Assembly: GCA_027625915.1 (NCBI GenBank)
Contig: JANTQA010000070.1
Span: 11,413,001-11,477,000, forward strand
Origin: Anaeramoeba flamelloides
Lineage: Eukaryota > Metamonada > Anaeramoebidae
DNA: 64,000 bases
Direction of reading: 5' to 3'
Of this stretch, positions 32,901-42,140 are shown piece by piece. Position 1 is the first letter of the stretch. Each line of letters begins with the position of its first letter. The position numbers and the translations under genes were made by a program. Under the pieces are notes generated by a model that had not been told where the DNA came from, did no database searches, and saw nothing but the letters and a program-made list of their open reading frames with translations.

Positions 32901-35138
32901 GAGTAATTTACGAGAGTTTTTATATAAACAAATAACGTTAAAACTTTAATCTTCTTTTAAAAATACAATACAAATTAATCAAATCTTGTATCCTCGAAAA
33001 TCTAAAAAAATTGATCATTTTCTATTATTCACAAATATTTATTAAATTTCTTGAAATTTAAAAGATTATTCAATATTCTTTTTCAAATACCAAGAGTATA
33101 AACAAGGAACTGTTTGTATTAAAATCAGTTATTTGATAATATCTATTATTATTTTATTATTAGAAATATGTATTTGAATTTGTTTGATTTGTTTGAAAAT
33201 CTTTAAAAAAATGAGAAATAATTGAAAGTTTATTGATAAATTTAATCATTGTGTTGTTAATAACCCATTGAAAAAATTAAGATTGGTTATTAATTATTGA
33301 TTATAAATAAATAAAGTAAAAAGTATTTCTCTAGATTATAATTTGAATTTTCCAGGTTTTAAAAAAGTATTTTGGGGGAATTTTTAATTCAATTGTTTGG
33401 TTCTTTTTCTCAGATTTTTTTATTCAATAACAAGAAATAATTGATTTGATTTGTTCATTGAATCAAAAAATTATTTTTTTTTCTAGTTTAAAATAATTAT
33501 TGTAATTTTTTGAAATTAAGTAGATTTTTTAAACTTGGTCATTTTATAACTTAATGGTTTTATTTTTAAAGTGTATTTTTGTACACTTCCTTTACAGGAA
33601 ATAAGATTTCAATCTTCTTTCAAAGAAAATAATTTTTTTGTAATAATTCAGAAATATGTTGGATTTGGAACTTTTCAAAAATGATAAAAATGGATCAAAC
33701 ATTTAAAAACAATATTTCATTTCTGAAAATAGCTATTAAAAGTAAGTTTGGTTTTGTGTTAGTAATTAGTTTTTTACTTCTCTTTTTTGAATTTCAAGAT
33801 TCGGTAAATTTTTTTTGAATTTGCTATTGGATTTATTAGAAGATTTTTTTTAGTTTACTAGCCCCTTAAATATTTCATTAATTTCTTCCTTCTTCATCTT
33901 TATGGCTTATTTAAAGACACTGATTGAATTTAATTTTAGTTCACTCACCCCCTTATTCACGTTGGATAAAAAAATGGTAAAATATTTGAAAATTAATGAT
34001 AAAAAAAAAAAGAAAAGATCATAAAAGAAAATAATTTGTTTTGTGAATATTTTTTCCACTTTTGAGATGAAATTATAAATTTTTTTACAAGTTATCTTTT
34101 TGTTAGACGCTCAAAATTTGTGGTAATTAACCAAATGTGAATGAAATTTTCTCTTTGCGGTCGCCGTTCTGTCCTGAAAAAAAACGTTTCTCTGATCGGA
34201 GATTTGTTTGCTCCTGATTACTCAAAACTAAGAATTTTTTAATCTTCAAACGATCCACAAACCAAAAAAGCATAGGTGTGTTTGAACTTTCGGTTACAAA
34301 ACCCTTTTTTGAGGAAATTTAAGTAAAAGGACATCTAGAGTGTAATTAACACTTCTTCTACTCAATAAATAAACAAAACCCTTTTTTTGTTGAGAGGTTG
34401 ATTTTTGCTCGAAAAATGAAATTTCTGTTGTTTTTGGTTGTAGACACAAAATAAGTTGGGAAATTAATTAAAAACATGGTTTATTTTTTAAATCACAGTC
34501 AAAAGTCAAGACAAATTTTTATTGTTTCTTCTTTTAGAACCTGAATTTGTCAATTAAATAAATAAAAACGAAAAGATCTAAATCATTGTTTTAAAAAAGT
34601 GTGACAAAAGAGTTGGCATAGGGTTTTATAAAACAATTCACAAACTCCAAGAGGTCTATTTTCGGGTCATAACTAAAAACTTGTTTGGTCAAAATTTTTT
34701 CAAACGTATTTTCGTTTTTTGTTTCTCTTGGTAGCATCGAAAAAAAAAAAAAGAAAAGAAATATTCAGATAAAAAAGTTTTTTTTTAACAAATTATTACT
34801 TACATCCACAAAAGGAGGAACAAATAAATCAAATTTTAACCAAAGCCTTTCCCAATCAGCATTGTCCTTGCAAAAAACGTGTTTTGATTTAAAATCGGTC
34901 AGTTTATATTTTAGCTTTGAGCCAGAAAGTCCTTTAAAAATCGAAAATTAAAAAAAAAATAAAAAAAAAAAGTTAGCGATTCAAAAAGAAAAGAAGGAAA
35001 GAGAAATCTACCAGGTATTATAACAATAGGGTTTTTTTGAGTAAATTCTGGATTAAAATCAATTCTTTTTGAAGAAGTAAATTCAGACAATAAGGCAAGA
35101 AACAAAAGGATCAGAACTAATTTTTTTGGGGTAAACAT
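26426..35138 (-). CDS. LCAT/PLA2G15-like phospholipase or acyltransferase, 5 exons
   Basis: Reconstructed CDS: join of 35012-35138, 34804-34931, 29093-29516, 27399-27427 and 26426-26938, read on the minus strand; 1221 nt, 406 residues, phases consistent at all four junctions. Signal peptide 1-23. The order of family motifs is complete: IVIIPGLSGSKL (38-49), W-LWL, GLPYDFR (153-159), nucleophile elbow VHSYGS with Ser194, APASGGV after it, RTFPSVYYTLP, then DGDSTVP (Asp357) and GTTHVGIV (His384). Length and triad spacing match human PLA2G15 (Ser198/Asp360/His392). The expected activity is acyl transfer or hydrolysis on phospholipids in lysosome-like compartments or outside the cell. No membrane helix beyond the signal peptide. 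Donors are GTAGAT, GTAAGT, GTATGT and GTAAGT; acceptors AAAG, ATAG, ATAG and ATAG. I judge it intact; the exact substrate is unknown. Confidence 0.9.
27399..27427 (-). CDS. Lipase micro-exon 4 (29 nt)
   Basis: Lies between AAAATAG and GTAAGT and encodes nine full codons plus two bases. It completes APASG-GVLETVKSI, exactly where the family has its conserved AP-GG motif and following helix. Phase 1 in and phase 0 out fit both neighbours. Confidence 0.85.
27999..28184 (-). pseudogene. Coding-like tail ending GNLSKRALRV, in intron 3
   Basis: A 60-codon frame on the lipase's own strand, inside intron 3 (27428-29092). Its C-terminus YPKGNLSKRALRV and the following AGTGTAATCTACACTTCC recur at 34315-34370 (GNLSKRTSRV) and, more decayed, at 52858-52912. 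It opens with a stop just upstream and no credible start, so it looks like the 3' end of a dispersed gene or element rather than a working gene. Family not recognised. Confidence 0.45.
28220..28640 (+). repeat. Dispersed repeat family E, copy 2 (in lipase intron 3)
   Basis: Direct-orientation relative of 17820-18300. A further family E block sits at 28880-28930, separated by ~240 bp that copy 1 lacks. Confidence 0.65.
29093..29516 (-). CDS. Lipase exon 3 (nucleophile Ser)
   Basis: Starts TGTTTAAAAGAAG after TTTTATAG, giving D-CLKEVMTLNYD across the junction, the usual DC..x.M.L.YD of the family. It carries GLPYDFR and IVHSYGS. It ends in phase 1 at TCTG before GTATGT. Confidence 0.92.
29869..29940. 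other. 72-nt hairpin-forming segment
   Basis: TGAGAAAGTGGTAA and TTACCATTTTCTCA pair (13 of 14) across a ~44-nt loop. It contains tRNA-like words (AGTGGTAAC, GAAGGTTC) but no acceptor or T-arm stem. It is probably a small palindromic insert in intron 2, not a tRNA. Confidence 0.4.
30170..30905. repeat. CCTAACG fold-back cluster, copy 3, with 89-bp tandem units
   Basis: Several palindromic blocks built from CCTAGGTTTT and AAAACCTAACG. At 30714 and 30803 an 89-bp unit (CGTGAAGTGCCTAGG..., itself palindromic around AAATTTTCGG) is repeated in tandem. It ends with GGTGAACTTTTAGTACTCAC, the inverse of the start of the 19562 cluster. Confidence 0.75.
31060..31190. repeat. CCTAACG fold-back fragment
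   Basis: A single palindrome: TCGTTAGGTTTTTTTTACTT ... AAGTAAAAAAAACCTAGAAC, like the core of the 37350 and 19562 clusters. Confidence 0.65.
31373..31964 (+). mobile_element. TIR element, AAGSTATTTCCAAAAAA family, copy 2
   Basis: AGCTATTTCCAAAAAAGTG ... TTGAAAATACCT between TA pairs. Full-length relative of 4239-4822. It lies in lipase intron 2. Confidence 0.75.
31990..32085 (+). mobile_element. Family B right-end fragment
   Basis: GGCACTCAAAATTGG followed by AAAATGTACTTACCCC matches the right terminus of 23180-24373. No matching left end was found nearby. Confidence 0.5.
32648..33865 (+). mobile_element. Family A TTAA element, full length (1218 bp)
   Basis: GGGACTAGTAACTCTTATTT ... TTTTAGTTTACTAGCCCC between TTAA at 32644-32647 and 33866-33869. 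The terminal repeats are short (~14 bp). No conserved frame. It is inside lipase intron 2, antisense to the gene. Confidence 0.85.
34130..34370 (+). pseudogene. Decayed coding tail ending GNLSKRTSRV
   Basis: A 33-codon plus-strand frame from 34141 (MKFSLCGRRSVLKK...DYSKLRIF) is locally GC-rich. After a stop, another frame encodes GNLSKRTSRV followed by AGAGTGTAATTAACACTTC. This parallels the minus-strand tail at 27999-28184. It lies in lipase intron 2 and is interrupted, so not functional. Confidence 0.4.
34804..34931 (-). CDS. Lipase exon 2
   Basis: Starts GACTTTCTGGCTCAAAG after TTTTAAAG and restores PGLSGSKL across the junction. It contains Cys-Lys-Asp...WERLWLKFD, matching the family's disulphide-loop/W-LWL region. 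It ends in phase 0 at GTGGAT before GTAAGT. Confidence 0.9.
35012..35138 (-). CDS. Lipase exon 1
   Basis: Encodes the signal peptide (KKLVLILLFLALLSEFTSS) and leads into the oxyanion-loop strand NPIVIIPG. It ends in phase 1 before GTAGATTTCT. Intron 1 is only 80 nt (34932-35011), T-rich toward its end. Confidence 0.9.
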
Positions 35139-35281
35139 TTAATTTAGTTGGAGAATAGAAAAAATAGAGTTTTTTTTTAAATTTTTCGAGATAAATAAAG
35201 AGTTACCCTGCATTAACTGACATCTTGGTTTTATTAAAGCAAATTTTGTTTCTATTTTTGGACTCATAGAGATTTTCAACA

Positions 35282-35973
35282 CAGACAGTTCCACTTTTTA
35301 GACACAAAATTTCAACAAAATTTAAGACACAAAATTCAAATTAATACACTAATTTTATAGAATGATAACAGCCAGTTTCAGATTTAAGGCACAAACTTTC
35401 AACGATTTTTTACGAAACAAAAAATTTCAAATTAAGGCACAAAATTTGGGATTTTTTCTTTTACAATTTATTTTACTAGAATTTGTATATTTTACTTTAA
35501 TTTTGAGATTTTTTTTGTGCCTTAATTTGTTTTTTTTGTATTACCTTAAATTTCCTTCAACATTTGTGTCTTAAAAGTGGAACTGACTTATAAAAACGAC
35601 AGTTCAAGATCGTTGTTTGTTTTTGAAAAAATGTTACATTGGCTTTTCACAGCATTTTCGAATCATTGTTTCATACAAAAATTAATTTTTATTACAACCA
35701 GTTTCAAATTTAAGGGATAAACTTTCAACAAAATTTAAGGCACAAAAAAAATCCCAAACTGGCTGTACAAAATTCAAATTCTAGTAAAATAAAATGTGTA
35801 TGAAAATCCCAAATTTTGTGCCGTAATTTGAAATTTTTTGTTTCGTAAAAAATCGTTGAAAGTTTGTGCCTTAAATCTGAAACTGGCTGTTATCATTCTA
35901 TATTTTACATGTTAATTTGAGATTATTTTGTGCCTTAATTTTCTTTGAAAGTTTGTACCTTAAAAGTGGAACT
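35282..35973. mobile_element. Composite of nested, inverted GGCACAAA MITEs
   Basis: An outer element (CAGACAGTTCCACTTT ... GTGGAACTGACTG) encloses two inner GAAACTGGCTG-type ends in opposite orientation. 35358-35455 is repeated in reverse at 35805-35905 almost without change, including the flank TATAGAATGATAACAGCC. It lies just upstream of the lipase start. Confidence 0.8.
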
Positions 35974-36318
35974 GACTGTACTCTGTTAGGAAATAGTTTG
36001 TTATTTTTGCTAAGAGACGAACACTTAGGTGTGGTTCTTCGATTTATGTGAGTTTCAAAAGTAAAATTACTGACTTTTTGTAAAAAGTTTTATAAAAGTT
36101 ATTCTCTCATTGGAAATTAATAGTGTTTCTTCATTAGGTAATAATTACTCTTATCTTAAAAATATTCCAAAACTAAATCAATATTTAAAGAGATGTGTTT
36201 TTGTTACTGTTGTTGGGTTTGAGTTTTGGAGATTATATTTATTTTCTCTCTTTAAATTTCTTTCTTTTTGAGGTTTTATATTTAGGAAAATTGTAGTTGA
36301 TTTTGAAAAAAAGTTTTA

Positions 36319-36515
36319 CAGTCAGTTTCACTTTTAAGACACAAACTTTCAACAAAATTTAAGGCACAAAAAAAATCTCAAATTAAAGCACAAAATTTAA
36401 ATTCTAGTAAAAATAAATTGTAAAAAAAAGAATTCCAAATTTTGTGCCTTAATTTGAGATTTTTTTGTGCCTTAAATTTCGTTGAAAGTTTGTGCCTTTA
36501 AAGTGAAAATGACTG
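36319..36515. mobile_element. Palindromic GGCACAAA MITE
   Basis: CAGTCAGTTTCACTTTTAAG ... AAAGTGAAAATGACTG between TA pairs; 197 bp, closely similar to the 15202 element. Confidence 0.9.
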
Positions 36516-37030
36516 TAAAATTGACATATAAATTTAAAAATTGAATTTTAATCATATAAAAGACTGAAAATAATTTCTACTGAGATGAAATTAATTTGGT
36601 ATATAAAAAATAATTCTTTCAGAAATATAAATATCAAAAAACTAATATAGAAATATTCTACAAATTATTTTTTTTTAATCTTGGACCTTTGCAATTTTAA
36701 CATGAAATAAGTATTATAGAGAAAAATATTCGTTTGTAAGATAATTTCTAAAATGTCTAAAAAATTTTTTTATCTGAGAAAAATTGATTTTTAAAAAAAT
36801 AAAAATTCAATTTTTAAAATATTTTCTTTTGTAATGAAATCCAAAAGGCAGTACAACTTCTTGAAATTACAAGCAAAAGTTCTCTAAATTTTAAAAATCG
36901 ATTTTTTGTAGTTTTTTTTTGTGTTCAAATCGAGATTTCTCTCATAAAACCCATACTTTCAAAAATTGAAATGATCAATTTATACTTTACTAACTTTCAA
37001 AAAAAAAAAATTGAAAAAAAAAAAAAAACA
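36516..37030. other. No recognised gene
   Basis: AT-rich, nothing identified. Confidence 0.55.
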
Positions 37031-37300
37031 GTTAGACAAAACTACTACGCTCGTTAACCATTCATCTTGAATAATAAAGTTTAATAACAACATAATGAAA
37101 ATTACAGAAATTCGATATCATGGGGCTATTTCTATTTATTGTTGGTAGTATATCCACCTTTTTTCAAAGTCTCTCTACAAGAATAAAAAAGTATTTTTCA
37201 GGTTAGAAACTTTTCCAATAAACGAAAGATGAAGCCATCTTTAATTCAACTTGAAGATAATTAATTTGATGATTAATAACGAATAGATTGGAAATTTTGG
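37031..37300 (+). repeat. Dispersed repeat family F, copy 1
   Basis: AACTACTACGCTCGTTAACC ... TTTTCCAATAAACGAAAGAT aligns with 61917-62177 in the same orientation (AACTACTACGTTCAGTAACC ... TTTTCCAATAAACTGAAGGA). Confidence 0.75.
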
Positions 37301-37349
37301 CACTCATTTAATAAAACTGAAAAAGAAAAAAAAATCGCTGGTGATAAAT

Positions 37350-37925
37350 ATTTTTCATGTCAGTAGAGTTCTGTAAAGTGCCTAGCTTTTCCAGAATCCA
37401 AAAGAGTAAAGAAAAATCAAAGCTTTTACTCAGTTCTTTTAAATTGTGGAAACCCTCACTGTTTTTTTTTTAATTTTGGAAATAAATCTAAATTTTATTA
37501 AATTTTCTGTTTTATTTGTGAAGTGTTCTCGGTTTTTTTGAGGTTTTCTCTTTTATTTCGAAGTGTTCTAGGTTTTTTTGAGTTTTCCAGAAAATCTATT
37601 GATTTTCGTTAGGTTTTTTTAACATTTGAAATAAACCAAAAATTTATGAAAATTTTCTGTTTATTTCGAAAAGTGAAATAAACCTAGAACACTTCACAAA
37701 TAAATAGAAAACACAAAAAAACCTAACGAAAATCTATTTTTTTTCTAAATAAATACAAAAATTCTGGAAAACCGAACTGTAAAATCAAAAAAAAATCGTA
37801 TTTTTTCAATTTATATCAATAGATAATTCCTTAATGGCCAAAAAGATTGATTATCCATTTAAAAGATATTTATTAAATTTAATAATACTTTTAAAATATA
37901 TGACTTCTTAATTTCTTAACAGTGA
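37350..37925. repeat. CCTAACG fold-back cluster, copy 4
   Basis: TCTAGGTTTTTTTGAG ... AAAAAAACCTAACG palindromes, followed by a segment (37780-37925) inverted relative to 14150-14345. Part of that segment also appears at 62825-62870. Confidence 0.7.
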
Positions 37926-38077
37926 AAAGAAAAATAGCCAAATTGTTTGAAATATTAAATAGGAAACAAATCACAATACAAAATGGAAAATAAAATTATC
38001 TAACTCTTATTGAAAAATTTATTTAAAAAATAAATTTTTATCCAAGATCTTTTATCAACCAATAGTGTTTATTTTAA

Positions 38078-38535
38078 CTGTTGAGAGAAAAATGTTGGAC
38101 ACAGAAAAATGGTTGAACACCATTTTTAATTGGGAACATTAGTAAAATTGAAAATCAAATCCTATTGATAACTAGGTGACTTTTATATAAATCCAAGTTT
38201 AAAGGTGTTCCAAGTTCATTAATTTGTGGTGTGTGTAGAATACTCATTTGAATGGTTGATAACCAAAGTAGATCATGCTATTTGAACAAAAATCCTAGTT
38301 GTAGTAAAGTTTACTATTAATTCTGAAAATGGTAATTTTTAAACTTGCTTTAGATTATAAGAGATAAGGTTTTAAAAAAGTAGAATAACATTAATCGTTA
38401 TTCTAATAAGTAGATTATTGTTATTTTCATTAGTTATTTCACAAACGATTGAAATTAAAAATCATTTTCAGTAATGTTCCCAATTAAAATTGCTGTCCAA
38501 CCATTTTTCTGTGTCCAACATTTTTCTCTCAACAG
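38078..38535. mobile_element. Fold-back element with ~75-bp termini (CTGTTGAGAG)
   Basis: CTGTTGAGAGAAAAATGTTG ... CAACATTTTTCTCTCAACAG. The arms extend inward through AATTGGGAACATTA with a few differences. A TA follows the right end and lies one base off the left. A minus-strand frame at 38468-38662 is read from the right arm and is not a gene. Confidence 0.8.
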
Positions 38536-39828
38536 TAAGTGAAGTTATAAAAAAGTAAAAAATAAGCAAATGTTTAATTTTTTTTGCTAAAAAATTTTTT
38601 ATGATCGTTTTGTATTCTTTAATCAACATAAGCTGTGTCATAAAGTTTAATCCATGTTTCAAAATGAAAAGGTGTGTTTTTTTTTGTAATAGAAAAACTA
38701 TACATTAACTGATCAGAGAAAATGACAATAAAACCCTAATTAATTTAAATGATTTCTAAAGTTCATTTATTCAAAAAGAAATTCAAAAAATCAAATATCA
38801 AATTGCAAAATTTATCTCAAAATAAAGTTAATTTTAAGAAAATTTTAATCTTTCAAAAAAACAAAAAATTCACAAAAAAATTTTTAACAAATTGCATTTC
38901 GAAATAAAAAATTTACTTTAAATATCAAGGAGTTTACATTCAAAATATATTCAATATGAGACATACTACTGGATATTTAACTAGATGTTGTATTGATAAC
39001 AAGAAAAAAAAAAAAAAAACAACTTTTATTTTAGAAACCAATTATAGGATCTGAACACTGGTAGTTTTAGCAACGTAAGATCTGAAAATGAAAAATAAGA
39101 TAAATAAATATAAGATTGAAGAAATTATTAAAGATAAAAAAGAGGACTAAACATATTGAACAGTTTTTTAATACAACCTTCTGATAAGAGTTTTTGTTTG
39201 ATTGATTAATTATTTAAAAATTTGTGGAAATTAAAAAAACTTTTTTTCAGATCTCCAACATTTATTTTTTTTTATTTTCCATCTCAAATGAGTTATATTC
39301 ACAAAAAGGTTATAAATTCCTTACTTTGTCAATTGGTAAAAGTTACAAAAAAAAGCATAAAAATTGAAGTAAACCAAATTCAAATTATTGTTCTAAAAAA
39401 GCAAAAAGAATTTTTGGAAAATTGCAAAAATTTGACTCTTTAGGAATAACAAATAAAAAATTGAAGGGATTTGTTTTGTAAAAATTGTAAATTCTTTTTA
39501 AACCAAGAATCTTTTAAAGCTTGTTTCTCGCTCATTGAATTATTTATTTACCAAATCTAACTAATTTTTTTTGTCATAAAAGTTATAAAAAAAATTTATA
39601 AAAGATAAAAAACTTTAAGCTATTTTTTGTCAATCAAACTGATCACATTATTTTGTTTATTGTCGTTTATTCTAAGAAAAGCTTTCTTACTTTTTTTGAG
39701 ATTATTTAATATTGTCAACCATAAAGAAGGGTAATTTCACAATAACCATTTTTCATTTCAGACACTCATTGGGTTTGAAGAAAACTCAGGGTTCATTCTT
39801 TGAGCCATAAAGACACAATCACAAATTC
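38536..39828. other. No supported gene upstream of first PAS gene
   Basis: A 73-residue Lys-rich plus-strand frame (39222-39443) has no recognisable feature; a small exon cannot be excluded. Otherwise AT-rich. Confidence 0.5.
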
Positions 39829-39852
39829 CATTTTTTTTTCTTTTTACCCTCT
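39829..39852 (+). promoter_or_regulatory. Shared T/C-rich box upstream of PAS gene 1
   Basis: TTTTTTTCTTTTTACCCTC followed by an A-rich leader rich in ACAACAACA. The same box precedes all three paralogues 130-180 bp before the ATG. It could mark the promoter/transcription start; retained duplication alone could also explain it. Confidence 0.45.
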
Positions 39853-39986
39853 AAAAAAAACTTTTAAAAAACAACAACAACAACAAAAAAAAAAGAATCC
39901 ACGAAAAAAAACAAAAAGCAATTAAAACAAAAAAAAACCCAACTTATCACAATTTCAAAAACAAAAAAAAAAACAAAAATTTCAAA

Positions 39987-41705
39987 ATGGGGATTCATTA
40001 TTCTTCTTACAAAAGTTTAATAATTGTCAAAAAAAAGAATATCAAAGAGTTTTATAATCTAATCGAGAACTCGAATCATGGAATAAACGTGATGGATGAA
40101 AACTACAAAGTTGTTAGATATAACCCATTTTTGTATCAATTGTGTGGCTTAACAAGACCAGAGATGAAATTAATTGTTGGCAATTCACCAATAAGTAATA
40201 ACAAACCAGGAGGACAAGGAATCCTTGTTGCTTACCAACCACACTTTACAAGAACAGCAGGAGCAATGGTTAAGGAAATAATTGTAGAAATCAATAAGAA
40301 CTATACTACAGAAACAGTTTTTCTTCTGCAAAATAAAAAAAATCCAGAGAATATTTTCTTTGCCAAGTCTTATATAAGAAGAGTCCAAGTTGGCAAACAA
40401 ACCCTGACTCTGGCTTCTTTTTTTCCGATCAAGGAAACACCTTTTATTGATCCTCTTCATTCAGAAAACGAAGAAACAATCAAAAAAATAAAATCCAAAA
40501 AATCAAAGAAATCAAAAAAAAAGAACAAGATCAACACAAAAGAAAAGAAAACAGAAAGAAAAAGAAAGAATCATACAAAAGAAAACAAAAAAGCATATTT
40601 CAGTAATTTTAATAATCCATTTCACCTTGCCAATCATTCCAATTTGAATCCTAAAGAAAAATGCGAACCTTCAATTATTGAATTAGATAGTGATTCCGAT
40701 CTTGATCAAAATAATTCTCCTTTAAATTCTTTAAATGATACTGAGAATTCTAATTATACCGACGATGATGAAGAGAATTCTTATGACAGCTGGGTTGAGC
40801 CTTTGACTGATTTCGAGAATGAACCTCAAAAGAATTCTTTTATCCAAAACCAAAACCAAAATTTAAATCAAACAAATAATATCCAAAAGCAAGATCAAAT
40901 TCAAGATCAAATGGTATTTTTAACAAATGCCTTTGTTATGAGTAAATTAATTGAACGGAATTACAGTAATTCAAATTCGTCTTCCCGCAAGAATTCAAAA
41001 GTCTTTCCAAAGGAGCTCAATTCTAAAACTGGTTCTTTTAAGGGCGGCTCTTTCAATAATATCAAAAAAAAGAGAAAAAACAGAAAAACCAAAAAAAGTA
41101 ACAAAAAAAATACAAACAAGAGAAAAACCAAAAGTAAAGCCCAAGGCAAAACCACTAAAAGCAAAAATAATAAAACCAAAAAAAACAAAAAAAATAAAAC
41201 CAAAAGCAACCAGAAAAACATTAAAATTAATAACGTCATCATCAACAACACCAGCATCAATATTAATCACAACATATATAATACTACCATTAACAAGAAC
41301 AATAATAACACAACAATCAACAAAAACATAACCAACATCATCAACAACAGCAACACAGTCAAAAACACCAGAAACAACGACAGTCTCCATATCAATCCTA
41401 ACAACAACAAAAACATCACCAACTATAACAAAATTGACAATAACAATAACAACAAAATTCATGCAAATACTAACATCAATAAAAACAACCTCAACGAAAA
41501 CGCCATCTTCAATGACAAAAACGAAATTGAAAACACCAAAGGCACAATCAATAACAACATATTCAAAAACAGTACAACTGTTGGAAATACAATTTATAAA
41601 TTCGTAATAAATGAGGATCAAAAACCTGAAACAGATCTTGAAAATATTTTGCCTTGTTCCAAAGAAATTGATAACATTTTTCAAGATTATGAATCAGAAA
41701 AGTAA
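39987..41705 (+). CDS. PAS-like signalling protein, paralogue 1
   Basis: 572 residues. MGIHYSSY at the N-terminus fits N-myristoylation (Gly2, Ser6), so membrane attachment is likely. Residues ~20-150 look like a PAS-type sensor: FYNLIENSNHGINVMDENY, RYNPFLYQLCGL, then a helix and strands ending QTLTLASFFPIK. A Lys-rich linker follows (165-205), then two conserved acidic stretches, PSIIELDSDSD (~230) and YTDDDEENSYDSWVEPLTDF (~260), a conserved AFVMSKLIE/FPKELNS block, a long Asn/Lys/Thr-rich region, and the C-terminal motif YKFVINEDQK...LPCSKEIDNIFQDYE. The paralogues end ...SDSQLD; here one extra base near 41697 brings a stop early, and the lost tail is still readable in the next frame. No enzyme domain. 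Assignment as PAS rests on pattern memory, not a search. Confidence 0.85.
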   Translation: MGIHYSSYKSLIIVKKKNIKEFYNLIENSNHGINVMDENYKVVRYNPFLYQLCGLTRPEMKLIVGNSPISNNKPGGQGILVAYQPHFTRTAGAMVKEIIVEINKNYTTETVFLLQNKKNPENIFFAKSYIRRVQVGKQTLTLASFFPIKETPFIDPLHSENEETIKKIKSKKSKKSKKKNKINTKEKKTERKRKNHTKENKKAYFSNFNNPFHLANHSNLNPKEKCEPSIIELDSDSDLDQNNSPLNSLNDTENSNYTDDDEENSYDSWVEPLTDFENEPQKNSFIQNQNQNLNQTNNIQKQDQIQDQMVFLTNAFVMSKLIERNYSNSNSSSRKNSKVFPKELNSKTGSFKGGSFNNIKKKRKNRKTKKSNKKNTNKRKTKSKAQGKTTKSKNNKTKKNKKNKTKSNQKNIKINNVIINNTSININHNIYNTTINKNNNNTTINKNITNIINNSNTVKNTRNNDSLHINPNNNKNITNYNKIDNNNNNKIHANTNINKNNLNENAIFNDKNEIENTKGTINNNIFKNSTTVGNTIYKFVINEDQKPETDLENILPCSKEIDNIFQDYESEK

Positions 41706-42140
41706 ATCTTCTAACTCTCAGTTAGATTGCATATGAGCAAAATAGATTCTGTAAATAAATAATTTAGAGATAAAATAATAAATCAATTTTACCAAACAAA
41801 CCAACAACTAATTTAAGCTCGTTATTTTTTGCAAATTATTTTCATCACAACATTTGCATTTCTTCGATTAGCCAAATTATCCCACGAAATGGTTTACAGG
41901 GTACCAAAATAATAAATCTAAATAATCAATTGACCCTTTGTTTTTGTTCTTATATAATATAAGACACAAATTATTTTAATGAAAGAAGAAACAGGAGAGA
42001 ATGTTTGCAATATATTTTCTGCTCGTTGTTTCTCGATACAATTTGGTTTTTGCGAATGCTTTTATTCAAAGCACATTAAAAAAATATTTGTAATCTCACC
42101 CCATAAAGTTAAAAAAGATAAAAAAGAGAAAGAAGATAAG
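41706..42140 (+). other. 3' flank conserved among PAS paralogues
   Basis: The sequence after the stop (GAGCAAAATAGATTCTGTAA, AATAAATAATTTAGAGA) is shared with 52097 and 60817. Copy 1 and copy 3 remain alignable to about 42140/61225 (TGTTTCTCGAT, ATGCTTTTATT). Probably 3' UTR plus duplicated flank. Confidence 0.65.

Larger units (their letters stand above)
29517..34803 (-). other. Lipase intron 2, 5287 nt, repeat-filled
   Basis: About 66 times longer than intron 1 of the same gene. It contains the CCTAACG clusters (30170-30905, 31060-31190), a TIR element (31373-31964), a family B end (31990-32085), a full family A element (32648-33865) and a decayed coding tail (34130-34370). Canonical GT and AG ends are retained. 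Confidence 0.8.

Noticed and set aside
34685-34951. 88-residue plus-strand frame
   Set aside because: Antisense shadow of lipase exon 2 and the adjacent T-runs.
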